Below, one piece after another: positions 9,315-17,539 of a stretch of 64,000 bases of DNA (its first letter is position 1; each line of letters starts with the position of its first letter). The notes under the pieces are model-generated. The model had not been told where the DNA came from, did not search any database, and was given only the letters and a program-made list of their open reading frames with translations. Location: positions 1 through 64,000 of the forward strand of contig NZ_QRBE01000018.1 in the NCBI RefSeq assembly GCF_003363155.1, in the 5' to 3' direction. A program made the translations under genes and the position numbers. The stretch is from Dyella monticola. Its GTDB lineage: Bacteria > Pseudomonadota > Gammaproteobacteria > Xanthomonadales > Rhodanobacteraceae.

Positions 9315-11357
9315 TTAGAAGCCGAACTTCAAACCCAGGTTGACGCCATTCATGCGTTGGCTGTTGTCGGCGAAATGGCCGTCGTAGGCAATCCAGCCGG
9401 TCAGGTTTTGAGTGATCTGCGCCGTCACGCCCACATCGGCCGAACCCCAATTCTTATCTGGCGTGAAACCGGCCATCTCGAAACTGCCGTTCATGCTGTT
9501 GAGGCCCGCGGTCACCATGTCGGTGCTGGCGCGGCTGTCATGATTCCAGCCCAATTCCACGTACGGCGCCAGATTCATGCCGCTGTACTGCCAGTTGCCT
9601 TGCAGGCGCCAGCCCAGGGTGCTGATCAATGCATTGCGTTCCTGGCGGCTAAACCACATCGCTGTCGCGTCATTGCCGCTTTCGCTGTAACCGTCGATGC
9701 GGATGTTCTGGTATTCGAAGTTCGCGAACGGGCCGGTCTTCAGACTGCCGACGTCGAACCAGTAGCCGCCGTGCAGGCCCAGGCCGACGTACGAGCCATC
9801 CGTCTTGCCGGCTTCGTGCTGGCGATAGTCGCCGATCATGAACACGCGGTTGACGTTGGTGAAGCTGGCTTGGCCGAAGTCGCCATACACGCCGGCGTAA
9901 GCACCGCCCGTATGCCAGGTGAGATAGCCCAGGCCGGTAATGGCCTGCAAGTCGTAGCCACCACCGCCGCTGACATCGGCGTAATGCTCACCGACGCCGA
10001 GCGCTGCGCCCGCGGAAAGGTAATCCGTAGCATGCACGTCGGCGCCCACGGTGAGGTCGACGTTGTTGCTGGTGGTCTTCGGTGCACCGGCCTTCTGATC
10101 GAACTGCTGGTTCGAATAGTTGATGTTGGCGAACGCGCGCGTGCCGCTGCCGAAGTCGTCCTGCAGCATCTGATTGCGCACGACGGACGTCTGCGTAGTC
10201 ACAGCGGCGAGCGGTGCCTCTTGTAAGAGAGAGATCTGCTGAGGCGCGGCCAGTTCGGACAGCACGACTTCTGAAAGCATCTTGTCGGCGGCCGTGGTCG
10301 GATGCACGCCGTCTGCAAACAGGTAGGTTTGATTGGTGCCCGCCGCATACGTGTACGGCAAGCCCGAGCCTTGCGGCCCGCACTGCACGGAACTGGAGCC
10401 CGCACCGCACGCCGGCGTGGTGACGTTGGTAAAGCCATAAGCGCCGGGATTGGCGATGACCTGACTGAGCACGGCGAACGCGTTGACCGGAATGATGCCC
10501 TTGCCGAGCTGGCCGAGTCCCGAATTGAGCTGACCGTTGTAAACCACGCTCAGCAAGGTCAGCGATTGTGCTGCGGAAGCACCTTCGGCAGCGGCTTCCG
10601 GCGTCAGGCCGATATTGGGCAGGTTGAACACGACAATGTTCTTGGCGCCCGCAGCTTGCAGCGCGCCAAGCAACTTCACCTCCTGCTGGGCGGCGGCGAC
10701 GATGGTGGCCTGCGCCTGGGTGGAAGACTGCAGGGTGGTGATCCCCGCCGCCGCGAGTACCTTGGCATCGACGGCCGCGGTGACCGTCGGCGTAATCTGC
10801 GCTTCGAACGCCGCGATGGCGACGGGGTTATTGGGAATCAAACCGGCGTTCAGGGCCTGCGAAACTTCACCAGCTACGGTCTGCGCGATGAGTCCCTGAG
10901 CGGTGGCCGCTGCACCCACGGACGTCGCAGCATTGAAGATATCGTTCGCGCCGCCCCACATGGTGTACAGCGCGTGGCTATTGACGGGGGTGGTCGCCAG
11001 ATAGTCGGTCACCTGCGTGGTGATCGTCGGCACGGTGGACGGCGTACCCGGCGAGTTGTTGGTGATGCCCGCGCCACCCCAGGCGTAATCGGTGCCGCCC
11101 GCCAGCGAAGCAGTCAGCTTATAGCCAAGACCGGTGGCGACGTTCTGCACGACCACCGCCCCTGGATTGGTCGTGAACTCGAGTGGCGGCTGGATGCTCG
11201 GATGGGTGGCCAGGGAAATGTTCCCTGCGTCGCTCAAGCTGTCACCGAAAACGACCACGCTGTTGAAGGTGGAGTTCGGGTTGCCCGTGGCGTGTGCGGC
11301 GCCAACCATGCCGAGGGCCAGCGCCACGGCGCCGGCGATCTTGCGAGGGTGGAACAT
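9315..11357 (-). CDS. autotransporter GDSL-type esterase/lipase (EstA-like)
   Basis: A type Va secreted esterase of 680 residues. A signal peptide (1-23, ending AAHA) is followed by a GDSL hydrolase passenger: nucleophile Ser40 in GDSLSD (38-43), block III GGAND (135-139) and the Asp/His pair in DGVHPT (Asp349, His352). Residues of about 410-680 form the autotransporter beta barrel, ending with the outer-membrane signature GLKFGF. It is expected to display an esterase on the cell surface, as EstA of Pseudomonas does. The passenger has Ala-rich insertions between blocks III and V. AGGAGC lies 6 bases before the ATG. The gene stands alone between terminators. Confidence 0.9.
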   Translation of the reverse strand: MFHPRKIAGAVALALGMVGAAHATGNPNSTFNSVVVFGDSLSDAGNISLATHPSIQPPLEFTTNPGAVVVQNVATGLGYKLTASLAGGTDYAWGGAGITNNSPGTPSTVPTITTQVTDYLATTPVNSHALYTMWGGANDIFNAATSVGAAATAQGLIAQTVAGEVSQALNAGLIPNNPVAIAAFEAQITPTVTAAVDAKVLAAAGITTLQSSTQAQATIVAAAQQEVKLLGALQAAGAKNIVVFNLPNIGLTPEAAAEGASAAQSLTLLSVVYNGQLNSGLGQLGKGIIPVNAFAVLSQVIANPGAYGFTNVTTPACGAGSSSVQCGPQGSGLPYTYAAGTNQTYLFADGVHPTTAADKMLSEVVLSELAAPQQISLLQEAPLAAVTTQTSVVRNQMLQDDFGSGTRAFANINYSNQQFDQKAGAPKTTSNNVDLTVGADVHATDYLSAGAALGVGEHYADVSGGGGYDLQAITGLGYLTWHTGGAYAGVYGDFGQASFTNVNRVFMIGDYRQHEAGKTDGSYVGLGLHGGYWFDVGSLKTGPFANFEYQNIRIDGYSESGNDATAMWFSRQERNALISTLGWRLQGNWQYSGMNLAPYVELGWNHDSRASTDMVTAGLNSMNGSFEMAGFTPDKNWGSADVGVTAQITQNLTGWIAYDGHFADNSQRMNGVNLGLKFGF

Positions 11358-11402
11358 GTGGGTGCTCCTGCGTTTGTTATAGAGGCGTTACGGTAATGCA
11401 TG

Positions 11403-11435
11403 CCATACGGCAGCGCATGCTGCGCTGCCGTATGG
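11403..11435. repeat. perfect 15-base inverted repeat downstream of tex
   Basis: CCATACGGCAGCGCA (11403-11417) and TGCGCTGCCGTATGG (11421-11435) are exact complements separated by three bases. It begins 7 bases beyond the tex stop codon on the minus strand and upstream of the esterase gene. No T run follows on either strand, so it is not a textbook rho-independent terminator; it may be a transcript end-stabilising hairpin or a protein-binding palindrome. Confidence 0.75.
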
Positions 11436-11442
11436 ACGCCAC

Positions 11443-13767
11443 CTATCGCTTCTGGGCGCGGGAGAAGGCATCCGCAAAGGCGCTATTGGCTGGTGCGGGA
11501 GCCGGCTTCGCCGGCGCACCACCCGGTCGCGGTCCACGGCTATCGCGGTTTCCGCGCGTTTCGCCGCCGGTAGGAGGGCGTCCGCCGCGTGCCTGGCCGG
11601 GCTCGTCGTCCAGGCGCATGGACAGTGCGATGCGCTGGCGCTGCAGGTCAACTTCCATCACCTTGACCTTCACGATGTCGCCCGCCTTCACGGCATCGCG
11701 CGGATCCTTTACGAAGCTGTGCGAAAGCGCCGAGACGTGCACCAGGCCATCCTGATGCACGCCGATATCGACGAACGCACCGAACGCGGCAACGTTGGTA
11801 ACCCGGCCTTCGAGGATCATGCCCGGCTTGAGATCCTTCAGGTCCTCCACGCCTTCGGCAAAGCTCGGCGCCACGAATTCCGGACGCGGATCGCGGCCCG
11901 GCTTTTCCAATTCTTTGAGGATGTCACGGACGGTAGGCACACCGAAGCGTTCGTCGGTATAGGACTCGGCCTTCAGGCTGCGCAGGAAGCCACTATCGCC
12001 GACGATGCTTTTCACCTCGCGGCCGCATTGCGCAATGATGCGTTCCACCACCGGATACGCCTCAGGATGCACGGCGCTCGCATCCAGCGGATTGTCGCCG
12101 CTGGGAACGCGCAAAAAGCCGGCGCATTGCTCGAACGCCTTGTCACCCAGGCGCGGCACTTTCAACAAGGCCTTGCGATTGACGAACGGACCGTTGGCAT
12201 CGCGATGCTTCACCACGTTTTCGGCGACGCTGGGCGAAAGGCCGGCTACCCGCGACAACAACGCAGCGGATGCCGTGTTTACGTCTACGCCAACGGCGTT
12301 CACGCAGTCTTCCACTTTCGCATCGAGCGCGCGCGCCAGTTTTACCTGATTCACATCGTGCTGGTATTGGCCCACGCCGATCGCCTTGGGTTCGATCTTC
12401 ACCAGCTCCGCCAGCGGATCTTGCAGGCGGCGCGCGATGGAAACGGCGCCACGCAAGCTCACGTCAAGATCGGGAAATTCCTTGGCTGCCGTTTCAGACG
12501 CCGAATACACCGATGCACCCGCTTCGCTCACCACGATCTTGGCGAGCTTCAAATCCGCATGTTTCTTGATGAGTTCGCCGGCCAGCTTGTCCGTTTCGCG
12601 CGAGGCGGTGCCGTTGCCGATGGCAATCAAGTTCACCCCATGCTGCTTGCTCAACACGGCAAGACGTGCGATCGATTGATCCCACTGCTTGCGTGGCTCG
12701 TGCGGATAGACGGTATCGGTGGCAAGCAATTTGCCAGTGGCGTCGACCACCGCCACCTTCACGCCGGTGCGAATGCCTGGATCCAGCCCCATCACGGTAC
12801 GGGCGCCAGCCGGTGCAGCGAGCAAAAGATCTTTGAGGTTGTCGCCAAATACGCGAATGGCTTCGTCTTCAGCGGTTTCGCGCACGCGGCCGAACAGATC
12901 CAGGGTGAGATGCAGGTGCAACTTCACGCGCCAGGTCATACGTACAGTTTCGCGCAGCCATGCATCCGCAGCACGGCCGCGATCGATAATGCCAGCCTGC
13001 GCGGCAACGCGGCCTTCCGCTTCGAGATGGCCTTGTTCGGTGTCGGCATTCGGTACCAGCTCCAGCTCGATCACGCCTTCGTTGCGCGCACGCATCAATG
13101 CAAGCAAGCGATGCGAGGGAATCTTGCCGATCGATTCCATGTGATCGAAATAATCGCGGAACTTCGCACCTTCGCTCTCTTTGCCCACCACCACCTTGGC
13201 GCGAATCTGGCCTTTTTCCCAGAGCCAGTCACGCAATTGGCCCAGCAGTTGCGCATCTTCGGCGATGGATTCCATCAAGATGGCACGTGCGCCGTCGAGT
13301 GCGGCACGCCCATCGGCGACGCCTTTTTCCGCATCGATGAATGTTTCAGCGAATGCTTCGGGCGATTGCGAGGGATCTTCGCGCAGACCCACGGCAAGCG
13401 GTTCCAGGCCTGCTTCGCGCGCGATCTGCGCCTTGGTGCGGCGCTTGGGCTTGTAGGGAAGGTAGAGATCTTCCAGGCGCGCCTTCGTGTCGGCATCGAG
13501 GATGTCCTGTTTCAACGTGTCAGTGAGCTTGCCCTGCTCCTCCACGCTTGCCAGGATCGCCGTACGGCGTTCTTCCAGCTCGCGCAGATAACGCAAGCGC
13601 TCTTCCAGCAGGCGCAGTTGCGTATCGTCCAGTCCGTCGGTGGCTTCCTTACGGTAGCGCGCGATGAAGGGCACGGTGGCGCCGCCGTCGAGCAATTCCA
13701 CGGCCGCGCGCACCTGGTCGGGCTTGGCGGCAATGTCCTGGGCGATGCGTTGTTCGATGCTGAGCAT
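11443..13767 (-). CDS. tex: Tex-family RNA-binding transcription accessory protein
   Basis: A 774-residue Tex protein of full family length. It has the N-terminal helical Tex domain (opening [19 protein letters not shown]), a YqgF/RNase H-like central domain (about 325-450, [20 protein letters not shown]), helix-hairpin-helix segments (about 490-560, with [15 protein letters not shown]) and a C-terminal S1 RNA-binding domain (about 645-715, [20 protein letters not shown]). A basic Arg/Gly/Pro-rich tail follows. Tex acts in the cytoplasm as a nucleic-acid-binding factor linked to transcription and RNA decay. GAGGAATTAG lies about 10 bases before the ATG. The gene is alone on its transcript. 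Confidence 0.95.
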   Translation of the reverse strand: MLSIEQRIAQDIAAKPDQVRAAVELLDGGATVPFIARYRKEATDGLDDTQLRLLEERLRYLRELEERRTAILASVEEQGKLTDTLKQDILDADTKARLEDLYLPYKPKRRTKAQIAREAGLEPLAVGLREDPSQSPEAFAETFIDAEKGVADGRAALDGARAILMESIAEDAQLLGQLRDWLWEKGQIRAKVVVGKESEGAKFRDYFDHMESIGKIPSHRLLALMRARNEGVIELELVPNADTEQGHLEAEGRVAAQAGIIDRGRAADAWLRETVRMTWRVKLHLHLTLDLFGRVRETAEDEAIRVFGDNLKDLLLAAPAGARTVMGLDPGIRTGVKVAVVDATGKLLATDTVYPHEPRKQWDQSIARLAVLSKQHGVNLIAIGNGTASRETDKLAGELIKKHADLKLAKIVVSEAGASVYSASETAAKEFPDLDVSLRGAVSIARRLQDPLAELVKIEPKAIGVGQYQHDVNQVKLARALDAKVEDCVNAVGVDVNTASAALLSRVAGLSPSVAENVVKHRDANGPFVNRKALLKVPRLGDKAFEQCAGFLRVPSGDNPLDASAVHPEAYPVVERIIAQCGREVKSIVGDSGFLRSLKAESYTDERFGVPTVRDILKELEKPGRDPRPEFVAPSFAEGVEDLKDLKPGMILEGRVTNVAAFGAFVDIGVHQDGLVHVSALSHSFVKDPRDAVKAGDIVKVKVMEVDLQRQRIALSMRLDDEPGQARGGRPPTGGETRGNRDSRGPRPGGAPAKPAPAPANSAFADAFSRAQKR

Positions 13768-13999
13768 GGACTACTAATTCCTCGCTATACGGGCGGCAAA
13801 AGCCGTTGATCTGAATCGAATTGGGAATCATAGCAAGGCGGGTAGCGGCCGGTGGGAAAAACGTCCCGCGCGCAGGCGTGGTATCGGCAGCACAAGGTCA
13901 ATGTCGAATCCAATGATCGTGATGACATGAACAAGCGAGACTGCATGGATCCAGAGCGCAAAGCGGAGTTGACCTTGCAGGCTAGCGCTGGTGTGCAAG

Positions 14000-14030
14000 A
14001 AAAAAGCGCCGGCTGAGCGGCGCTTTTTTT
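14000..14030 (-). terminator. rho-independent terminator after the GYF-RDD gene
   Basis: AAAAAAGCGCC and GGCGCTTTTTTT form a stem around GGCTGAGC, beginning at the stop codon of the minus-strand GYF-RDD gene. A and T runs on both sides allow action on either strand. Confidence 0.85.
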
Positions 14031-14788
14031 CAGGCGTGGAAGCTGCCTTGGTCATCGCCTGGCGGTCGTCCCTGCGGCGGCTGTTGCTGCGCGGTGCCGT
14101 TGAGCACAAAGGTGCTTGCCCAGAGATCATGCAAACCCTGTTTGCGTTGCGTCCAGGCGATGGCGGCGTAGCAAACCAGTGGAATCAAGCCGAAGATCGC
14201 TCCCGAAAGCCGCACAATGTTGCGCGCCGCCGAACGCCCGATCGAGATGCGCGCGCCGTGGACATCAGTCACCCGCAAACGCAACGCGAGCTTGCCGGGC
14301 GTTGCCTGCCATTTGGATGCTTCGAAGAACGTGTAATACAGAAACGTAATGGCAAGTGAGATGAGCGATGCAGTTTCCGTGACCTGGGCGTAATCGCGCA
14401 GCGCCATGGCCATATCGGCGCCACCTTGAATCCGTTCGACCATGTGCTTGTAGGCTTCCATGCCACCGGAGGAGACCATCACGATCATCGAAGGGATCAT
14501 CAAGATGATCAGGTCGATGATCCATGCACCGAAACGCTGCCAGAAACCGGCGTAATCAAAGTGATTGGTGCTTGCCGGTTGCTGCTGTAGTGGCGGAGGT
14601 GCATAGGGATTGGGTGCGGGCGCGGGCTTGTCCAACGGAAACAGCACCGACAGGGGTTGCCAGTCCGCGAGGCCGTCGTACCAGCACAGGTCATCGGGGC
14701 TCAACTGGCTGCTGCGCAACCATTCCCGGACCTGTTCTTCCTGATAGGGGCCGTGACGTTCGCCCTGTCGCCCAATCCAGACTTCCAT
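14030..14788 (-). CDS. GYF-like/RDD domain membrane protein
   Basis: A 252-residue protein that joins two domains. Residues 1-52 form a GYF_2-type domain (MEVWIGRQGERHGPYQEEQV, and the W-Y-D-G-x-x-D-W pattern), which in other proteins binds partners. After a Pro/Gln-rich linker comes an RDD membrane domain (about 78-230) with three or four hydrophobic helices and the conserved RFGAWIID and TPGKLALRLRVTD stretches. RDD proteins lie in the inner membrane and some are linked to ion transport, but the role here is unknown. The ATG at 14788 begins exactly at the GYF domain; an upstream in-frame start at 14818 is unlikely. Confidence 0.8.
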   Translation of the reverse strand: MEVWIGRQGERHGPYQEEQVREWLRSSQLSPDDLCWYDGLADWQPLSVLFPLDKPAPAPNPYAPPPLQQQPASTNHFDYAGFWQRFGAWIIDLIILMIPSMIVMVSSGGMEAYKHMVERIQGGADMAMALRDYAQVTETASLISLAITFLYYTFFEASKWQATPGKLALRLRVTDVHGARISIGRSAARNIVRLSGAIFGLIPLVCYAAIAWTQRKQGLHDLWASTFVLNGTAQQQPPQGRPPGDDQGSFHA

Positions 14789-14872
14789 CGCGTGTTCCTC
14801 GATAAACTCAGGGCGCATGATGCCATGTGCCCATGCGTGGTTGGGTTACGGGCGTAGCGATGAATGCCGTGA

Positions 14873-16750
14873 TCAGGCGGCGTCGCGGCGCTTCAGATGC
14901 ACCAGCAGCAACGAAATGGCCGCAGGCGTAACGCCGCTGATACGCGCGGCCTGACCGATGGTGGCGGGCAGGCTGCGCTTGAGTTTCAGCAACACTTCGG
15001 CAGAGAGCCCGCGCACTTTGTCGTAATCGAAGCTGGCGGGAATGGTGGTGCTTTCATGACGGCGCTGGCGTTCGATTTCTTCGCGCTGGCGCTGCAGATA
15101 ACCGGCGTATTTGGCTTGCACTTCCACTTGCGCGGCGACATCTTCACGATCGACGGCGGGCCCAAGTTCCGGCACGCCAGCGAGTTTGGCGTAATCCAGT
15201 TCAGGGCGTCGCAGCAGATCAAGCGCGTTGGTTTCGCGGCTCACTGCGATGCCAAGCTGGCGTTCTATCGCCGCGCCGAGCGCGTTGGTGGGTGCGGCCC
15301 ACAAGGCGGACAATCGCTGCGTTTCACGTTCTACTGCTTCGCGCTTGGCGCGTAGCGCGTCGAACCGTTCGGACGCTACCACGCCCAGTGCATGGCCCGT
15401 TTCGGTGAGGCGCAGATCGGCGTTGTCTTCGCGCAAATGCAGGCGGTATTCCGCGCGCGAGGTGAACATGCGATACGGTTCGATCGTGCCGTTGCTGGTG
15501 AGGTCGTCGATCAACACGCCGATGTACGCTTCATTGCGACGTGGATACCACGGCGCCTTGCCTTGCACCGCACGCGCGGCATTGAGTCCGGCGATCAGGC
15601 CTTGCGCGGCGGCTTCCTCGTAACCGGTGGTGCCGTTGATCTGCCCGGCGAAGTAAAGGCCGGGAATGGCCTTGGTTTCCAGCCATGGGTTGAGACCGCG
15701 CGGATCGAAGTAGTCATACTCGATCGCGTAACCCGGACGGGTGATGTGCGCATGCTCGAAACCCTTGATCGAATGCACCACATCCAGCTGCACGTCGAAC
15801 GGCAGCGATGTCGAAATACCGTTGGGATAGATCTCGAAACTGTCCAGTCCTTCCGGCTCGATAAAAATCTGATGCGAGCCCTTGTCGGCAAAGCGCACCA
15901 CTTTGTCTTCGATGGATGGGCAATAGCGCGGACCCACGCCTTCGATCTGGCCGGTATACAGTGGCGAGCGGTCCAGCGCGCCGCGAATGATTTCGTGCGT
16001 GCGCTCGCTGGTGTGTGTGATCCAACAACTTACCTGGCGCGGGTGATGATCTGGCGAGCCGAGGTAGGAGAACACCGGCGCCGGATCGTCGCCGGGCTGT
16101 TCGTCCAGTCCGCTGAAATCGATGCTGCGCAGGTCGATGCGCGGCGGGGTGCCGGTTTTGAGGCGATCGGCCGCCACCGGCAGTTCGCGCAGACGCTGGG
16201 CGAGCGTGGTGGCGGGCGGATCGCCCGCGCGCCCGCCCGCGTACTGGGCGGGGCCGATGTGGATCTTTCCGGCCAGGAAAGTGCCAGCCGTGAGCACCAC
16301 CGAGCTGGCGCGAAAGGAAAGGCCCATCTGCGTGACCACGCCAGTCACGCGGCCGTGTTCGATCAGCAGATCATCGACGGCCTGCTGAAACAGGTCGAGG
16401 TTGGGCTGGGTTTCCACGAGTCGGCGGATGGCCGCTTTGTAGAGCACGCGATCAGCCTGGCAGCGGGTGGCGCGCACCGCTGGCCCCTTGGAGGCGTTCA
16501 GCGTGCGCCACTGGATGCCCGCGCGATCGGCTGCCTGGGCCATGGCACCGCCAAGAGCGTCGATTTCCTTGACCAGATGGCCCTTGCCGATGCCGCCAAT
16601 GGCCGGATTGCAGCTCATCTGGCCGATGGTTTCGATGTTATGGCTGAGCAATAGCGTGCGGGCACCACATCGCGCCGAGGCAAGCGCGGCCTCGGTGCCG
16701 GCATGGCCGCCGCCGATCACGATGACGTCGTAGGAAGTGGGATAAAGCAT
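14873..16750 (-). CDS. mnmG: tRNA uridine-5-carboxymethylaminomethyl modification enzyme MnmG
   Basis: MnmG (GidA), 625 residues, the usual length. It has an N-terminal FAD-binding Rossmann fold ([20 protein letters not shown]), the conserved [20 protein letters not shown] and GTPPRID stretches, a long insertion with the VSCWITHT segment and a C-terminal helical tRNA-binding part ending around [21 protein letters not shown]. With MnmE it installs the cmnm5 group on U34 of certain tRNAs, using FAD and methylene-tetrahydrofolate. MnmE is not in the window. The 533 bases upstream are non-coding and unusually structured. Confidence 0.97.
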   Translation of the reverse strand: MLYPTSYDVIVIGGGHAGTEAALASARCGARTLLLSHNIETIGQMSCNPAIGGIGKGHLVKEIDALGGAMAQAADRAGIQWRTLNASKGPAVRATRCQADRVLYKAAIRRLVETQPNLDLFQQAVDDLLIEHGRVTGVVTQMGLSFRASSVVLTAGTFLAGKIHIGPAQYAGGRAGDPPATTLAQRLRELPVAADRLKTGTPPRIDLRSIDFSGLDEQPGDDPAPVFSYLGSPDHHPRQVSCWITHTSERTHEIIRGALDRSPLYTGQIEGVGPRYCPSIEDKVVRFADKGSHQIFIEPEGLDSFEIYPNGISTSLPFDVQLDVVHSIKGFEHAHITRPGYAIEYDYFDPRGLNPWLETKAIPGLYFAGQINGTTGYEEAAAQGLIAGLNAARAVQGKAPWYPRRNEAYIGVLIDDLTSNGTIEPYRMFTSRAEYRLHLREDNADLRLTETGHALGVVASERFDALRAKREAVERETQRLSALWAAPTNALGAAIERQLGIAVSRETNALDLLRRPELDYAKLAGVPELGPAVDREDVAAQVEVQAKYAGYLQRQREEIERQRRHESTTIPASFDYDKVRGLSAEVLLKLKRSLPATIGQAARISGVTPAAISLLLVHLKRRDAA

Positions 16751-16799
16751 CGGAACCCGCGCAAATCAAGGTCAAGCAAATACGTATGGTAGCGCTTTA

Positions 16800-16967
16800 C
16801 GATTTTGCAGACGTTAGCGAAACCTGGCACGTTTTCTGCTTTCCATTACCCGCACTTTCACGGGCAGAAGCCGCGCGACACGCGCGCTGAGAAAGGACGA
16901 CAGGGGTCCATTCGCGTACCGGGACAGGAAGCAAGACGGCGCCCCTCGGGGCGCCGTCATATTTTTG
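16800..16967 (+). ncRNA. candidate small RNA ending at a strong terminator
   Basis: A plus-strand rho-independent terminator at 16935-16966 has no plus-strand gene in front of it: the only upstream gene, mnmG, runs the other way. The preceding 130 bases fold into short GC-rich hairpins, including CCCG/CGGG and GCGCG/CGCGC. This pattern suggests an orphan small RNA transcript. The 5' end is a guess, no clear promoter is seen, and the sequence matches no RNA family I recognise. Confidence 0.35.
16935..16966 (+). terminator. orphan rho-independent terminator
   Basis: An exact 11-base stem, GACGGCGCCCC (16935-16945) and GGGGCGCCGTC (16948-16958), is followed by ATATTTTT on the plus strand. On the minus strand no T run follows, so it points to a plus-strand transcript. 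Confidence 0.7.
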
Positions 16968-17045
16968 ATCTCTGGAAGAGAGATCTGGCGCCCGGCGGTC
17001 TCAGGAACAGGGGGAATCCAGGATGACCGTAGTGCCGGGCGCCAG
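16967..17045. repeat. nested inverted repeats
   Basis: GATCTCT-GGAAG-AGAGATC (16967-16985) is a perfect 7-base hairpin. It is followed at once by CTGGCGCCCGGC (16985-16996), whose exact complement GCCGGGCGCCAG lies at 17034-17045, leaving a 37-base loop. Together with the neighbouring terminator, three perfect inverted repeats follow each other within 111 bases. Confidence 0.75.
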
Positions 17046-17149
17046 AAACTGGTGACCTGAACGGGCAACACGGCAAAGGCCGCTATCCCCCGTTGCGTGG
17101 GAGTGATCATTACTCCGCACGTGTGAATACGAAGTGACTGAATTGCAAA

Positions 17150-17182
17150 TTTCTGTCGGGAAATGGCAAGAGCTGACAGAAA
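17150..17182. repeat. 8-base inverted repeat upstream of the CRP-like site
   Basis: TTTCTGTC (17150-17157) and GACAGAAA (17175-17182) are exact complements 17 bases apart, centred about 57 bases upstream of the CRP-like site. This could be an operator for a dimeric regulator of the gene at 17284. Confidence 0.4.
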
Positions 17183-17214
17183 AGGTCACAGGGTGATGTA
17201 GGCCAAAACCTCAA

Positions 17215-17230
17215 TGTGATCTACATCACA
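17215..17230. promoter_or_regulatory. CRP/Clp-type binding site
   Basis: TGTGATCTACATCACA matches the CRP consensus TGTGA-N6-TCACA in both half sites and differs from the ideal E. coli palindrome at one central base. It also contains the TGAT-N4-ATCA core shared with FNR-type sites. It ends 54 bases before the small gene at 17284. In Xanthomonadales, the CRP-like regulator Clp recognises this consensus, so Clp control is the likely reading. Confidence 0.75.
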
Positions 17231-17283
17231 CACTGGCACGTCTGTTGCTGGAGATTCCATGCAAGCCACCTGAGGGACGTGTC

Positions 17284-17469
17284 ATGGATAACAGCAACGA
17301 ATTCGCACCGGTCTATTTGCGTCACGATTTGATGGTGGAAATTGGCCGCCTGGAAATGGCGATGGATCATCTCGTCGAGCGCGAACCGACCCAGCAGCAG
17401 CAGCTTCGCCCGCGCCTGGAATCGCGCATGAGCCATCTGCTCAGTGAATTGGGTCATCTTCCCGCCTGA
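17284..17469 (+). CDS. small conserved-looking hypothetical protein under a CRP-like site
   Basis: A 61-residue soluble acidic protein, MDNSNEFAPVYLRHDLMVEI onwards, mostly alpha-helical by composition with QQQQ in the middle and Arg/Leu-rich helices after it. I recognise no family. The ATG at 17284 has GAGGGA about 8 bases upstream; a TTG at 17245 in the same frame would lengthen it by 13 residues without a ribosome site. A strong CRP/Clp-type site lies 54 bases upstream and a terminator 24 bases downstream, so it is a complete single-gene unit, which supports it being real. Confidence 0.65.
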   Translation: MDNSNEFAPVYLRHDLMVEIGRLEMAMDHLVEREPTQQQQLRPRLESRMSHLLSELGHLPA

Positions 17470-17493
17470 GCGCTGTTAAAGCACCGCCCCGCC

Positions 17494-17525
17494 ACGGCGA
17501 CCTCAAGGTCGCCGTTCGCGTTTTA
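17494..17525 (+). terminator. rho-independent terminator
   Basis: ACGGCGACC and GGTCGCCGT form a perfect stem around TCAA (17494-17515), followed by TCGCGTTTTA. It separates the small gene from convergent pepN. Confidence 0.7.
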
Positions 17526-17539
17526 CGGGCGCATGCAGT

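Larger units (their letters stand above)
16751..17283. other. 533-base intergenic region with several inverted repeats
   Basis: No convincing protein gene. From left to right it holds possible stem-loops (CCCG/CGGG near 16845, GCGCG/CGCGC near 16875), a strong hairpin with a T run (16935-16966), a hairpin at 16967-16985, a long-range 12-base inverted repeat (16985-17045), a further 8-base inverted repeat (17150-17182) and a CRP-like site (17215-17230). It lies between the divergent mnmG and the small gene at 17284. Confidence 0.6.

Noticed and set aside
11719-13809. Long plus-strand frame of nearly 700 codons opposite tex
   Set aside because: It is antisense to the well-supported tex gene. 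Its composition (His, Arg, Phe, Gln) and lack of any motif fit a shadow of codon bias in GC-rich DNA.
13945-14017. Short plus-strand frame beginning MDPERKAELTLQ
   Set aside because: It ends inside the terminator of the neighbouring gene, has no ribosome site, and matches nothing.
16814-17110. 98-codon minus-strand frame upstream of mnmG
   Set aside because: It crosses three perfect inverted repeats and the orphan terminator, has no ribosome site, and its composition is not protein-like.
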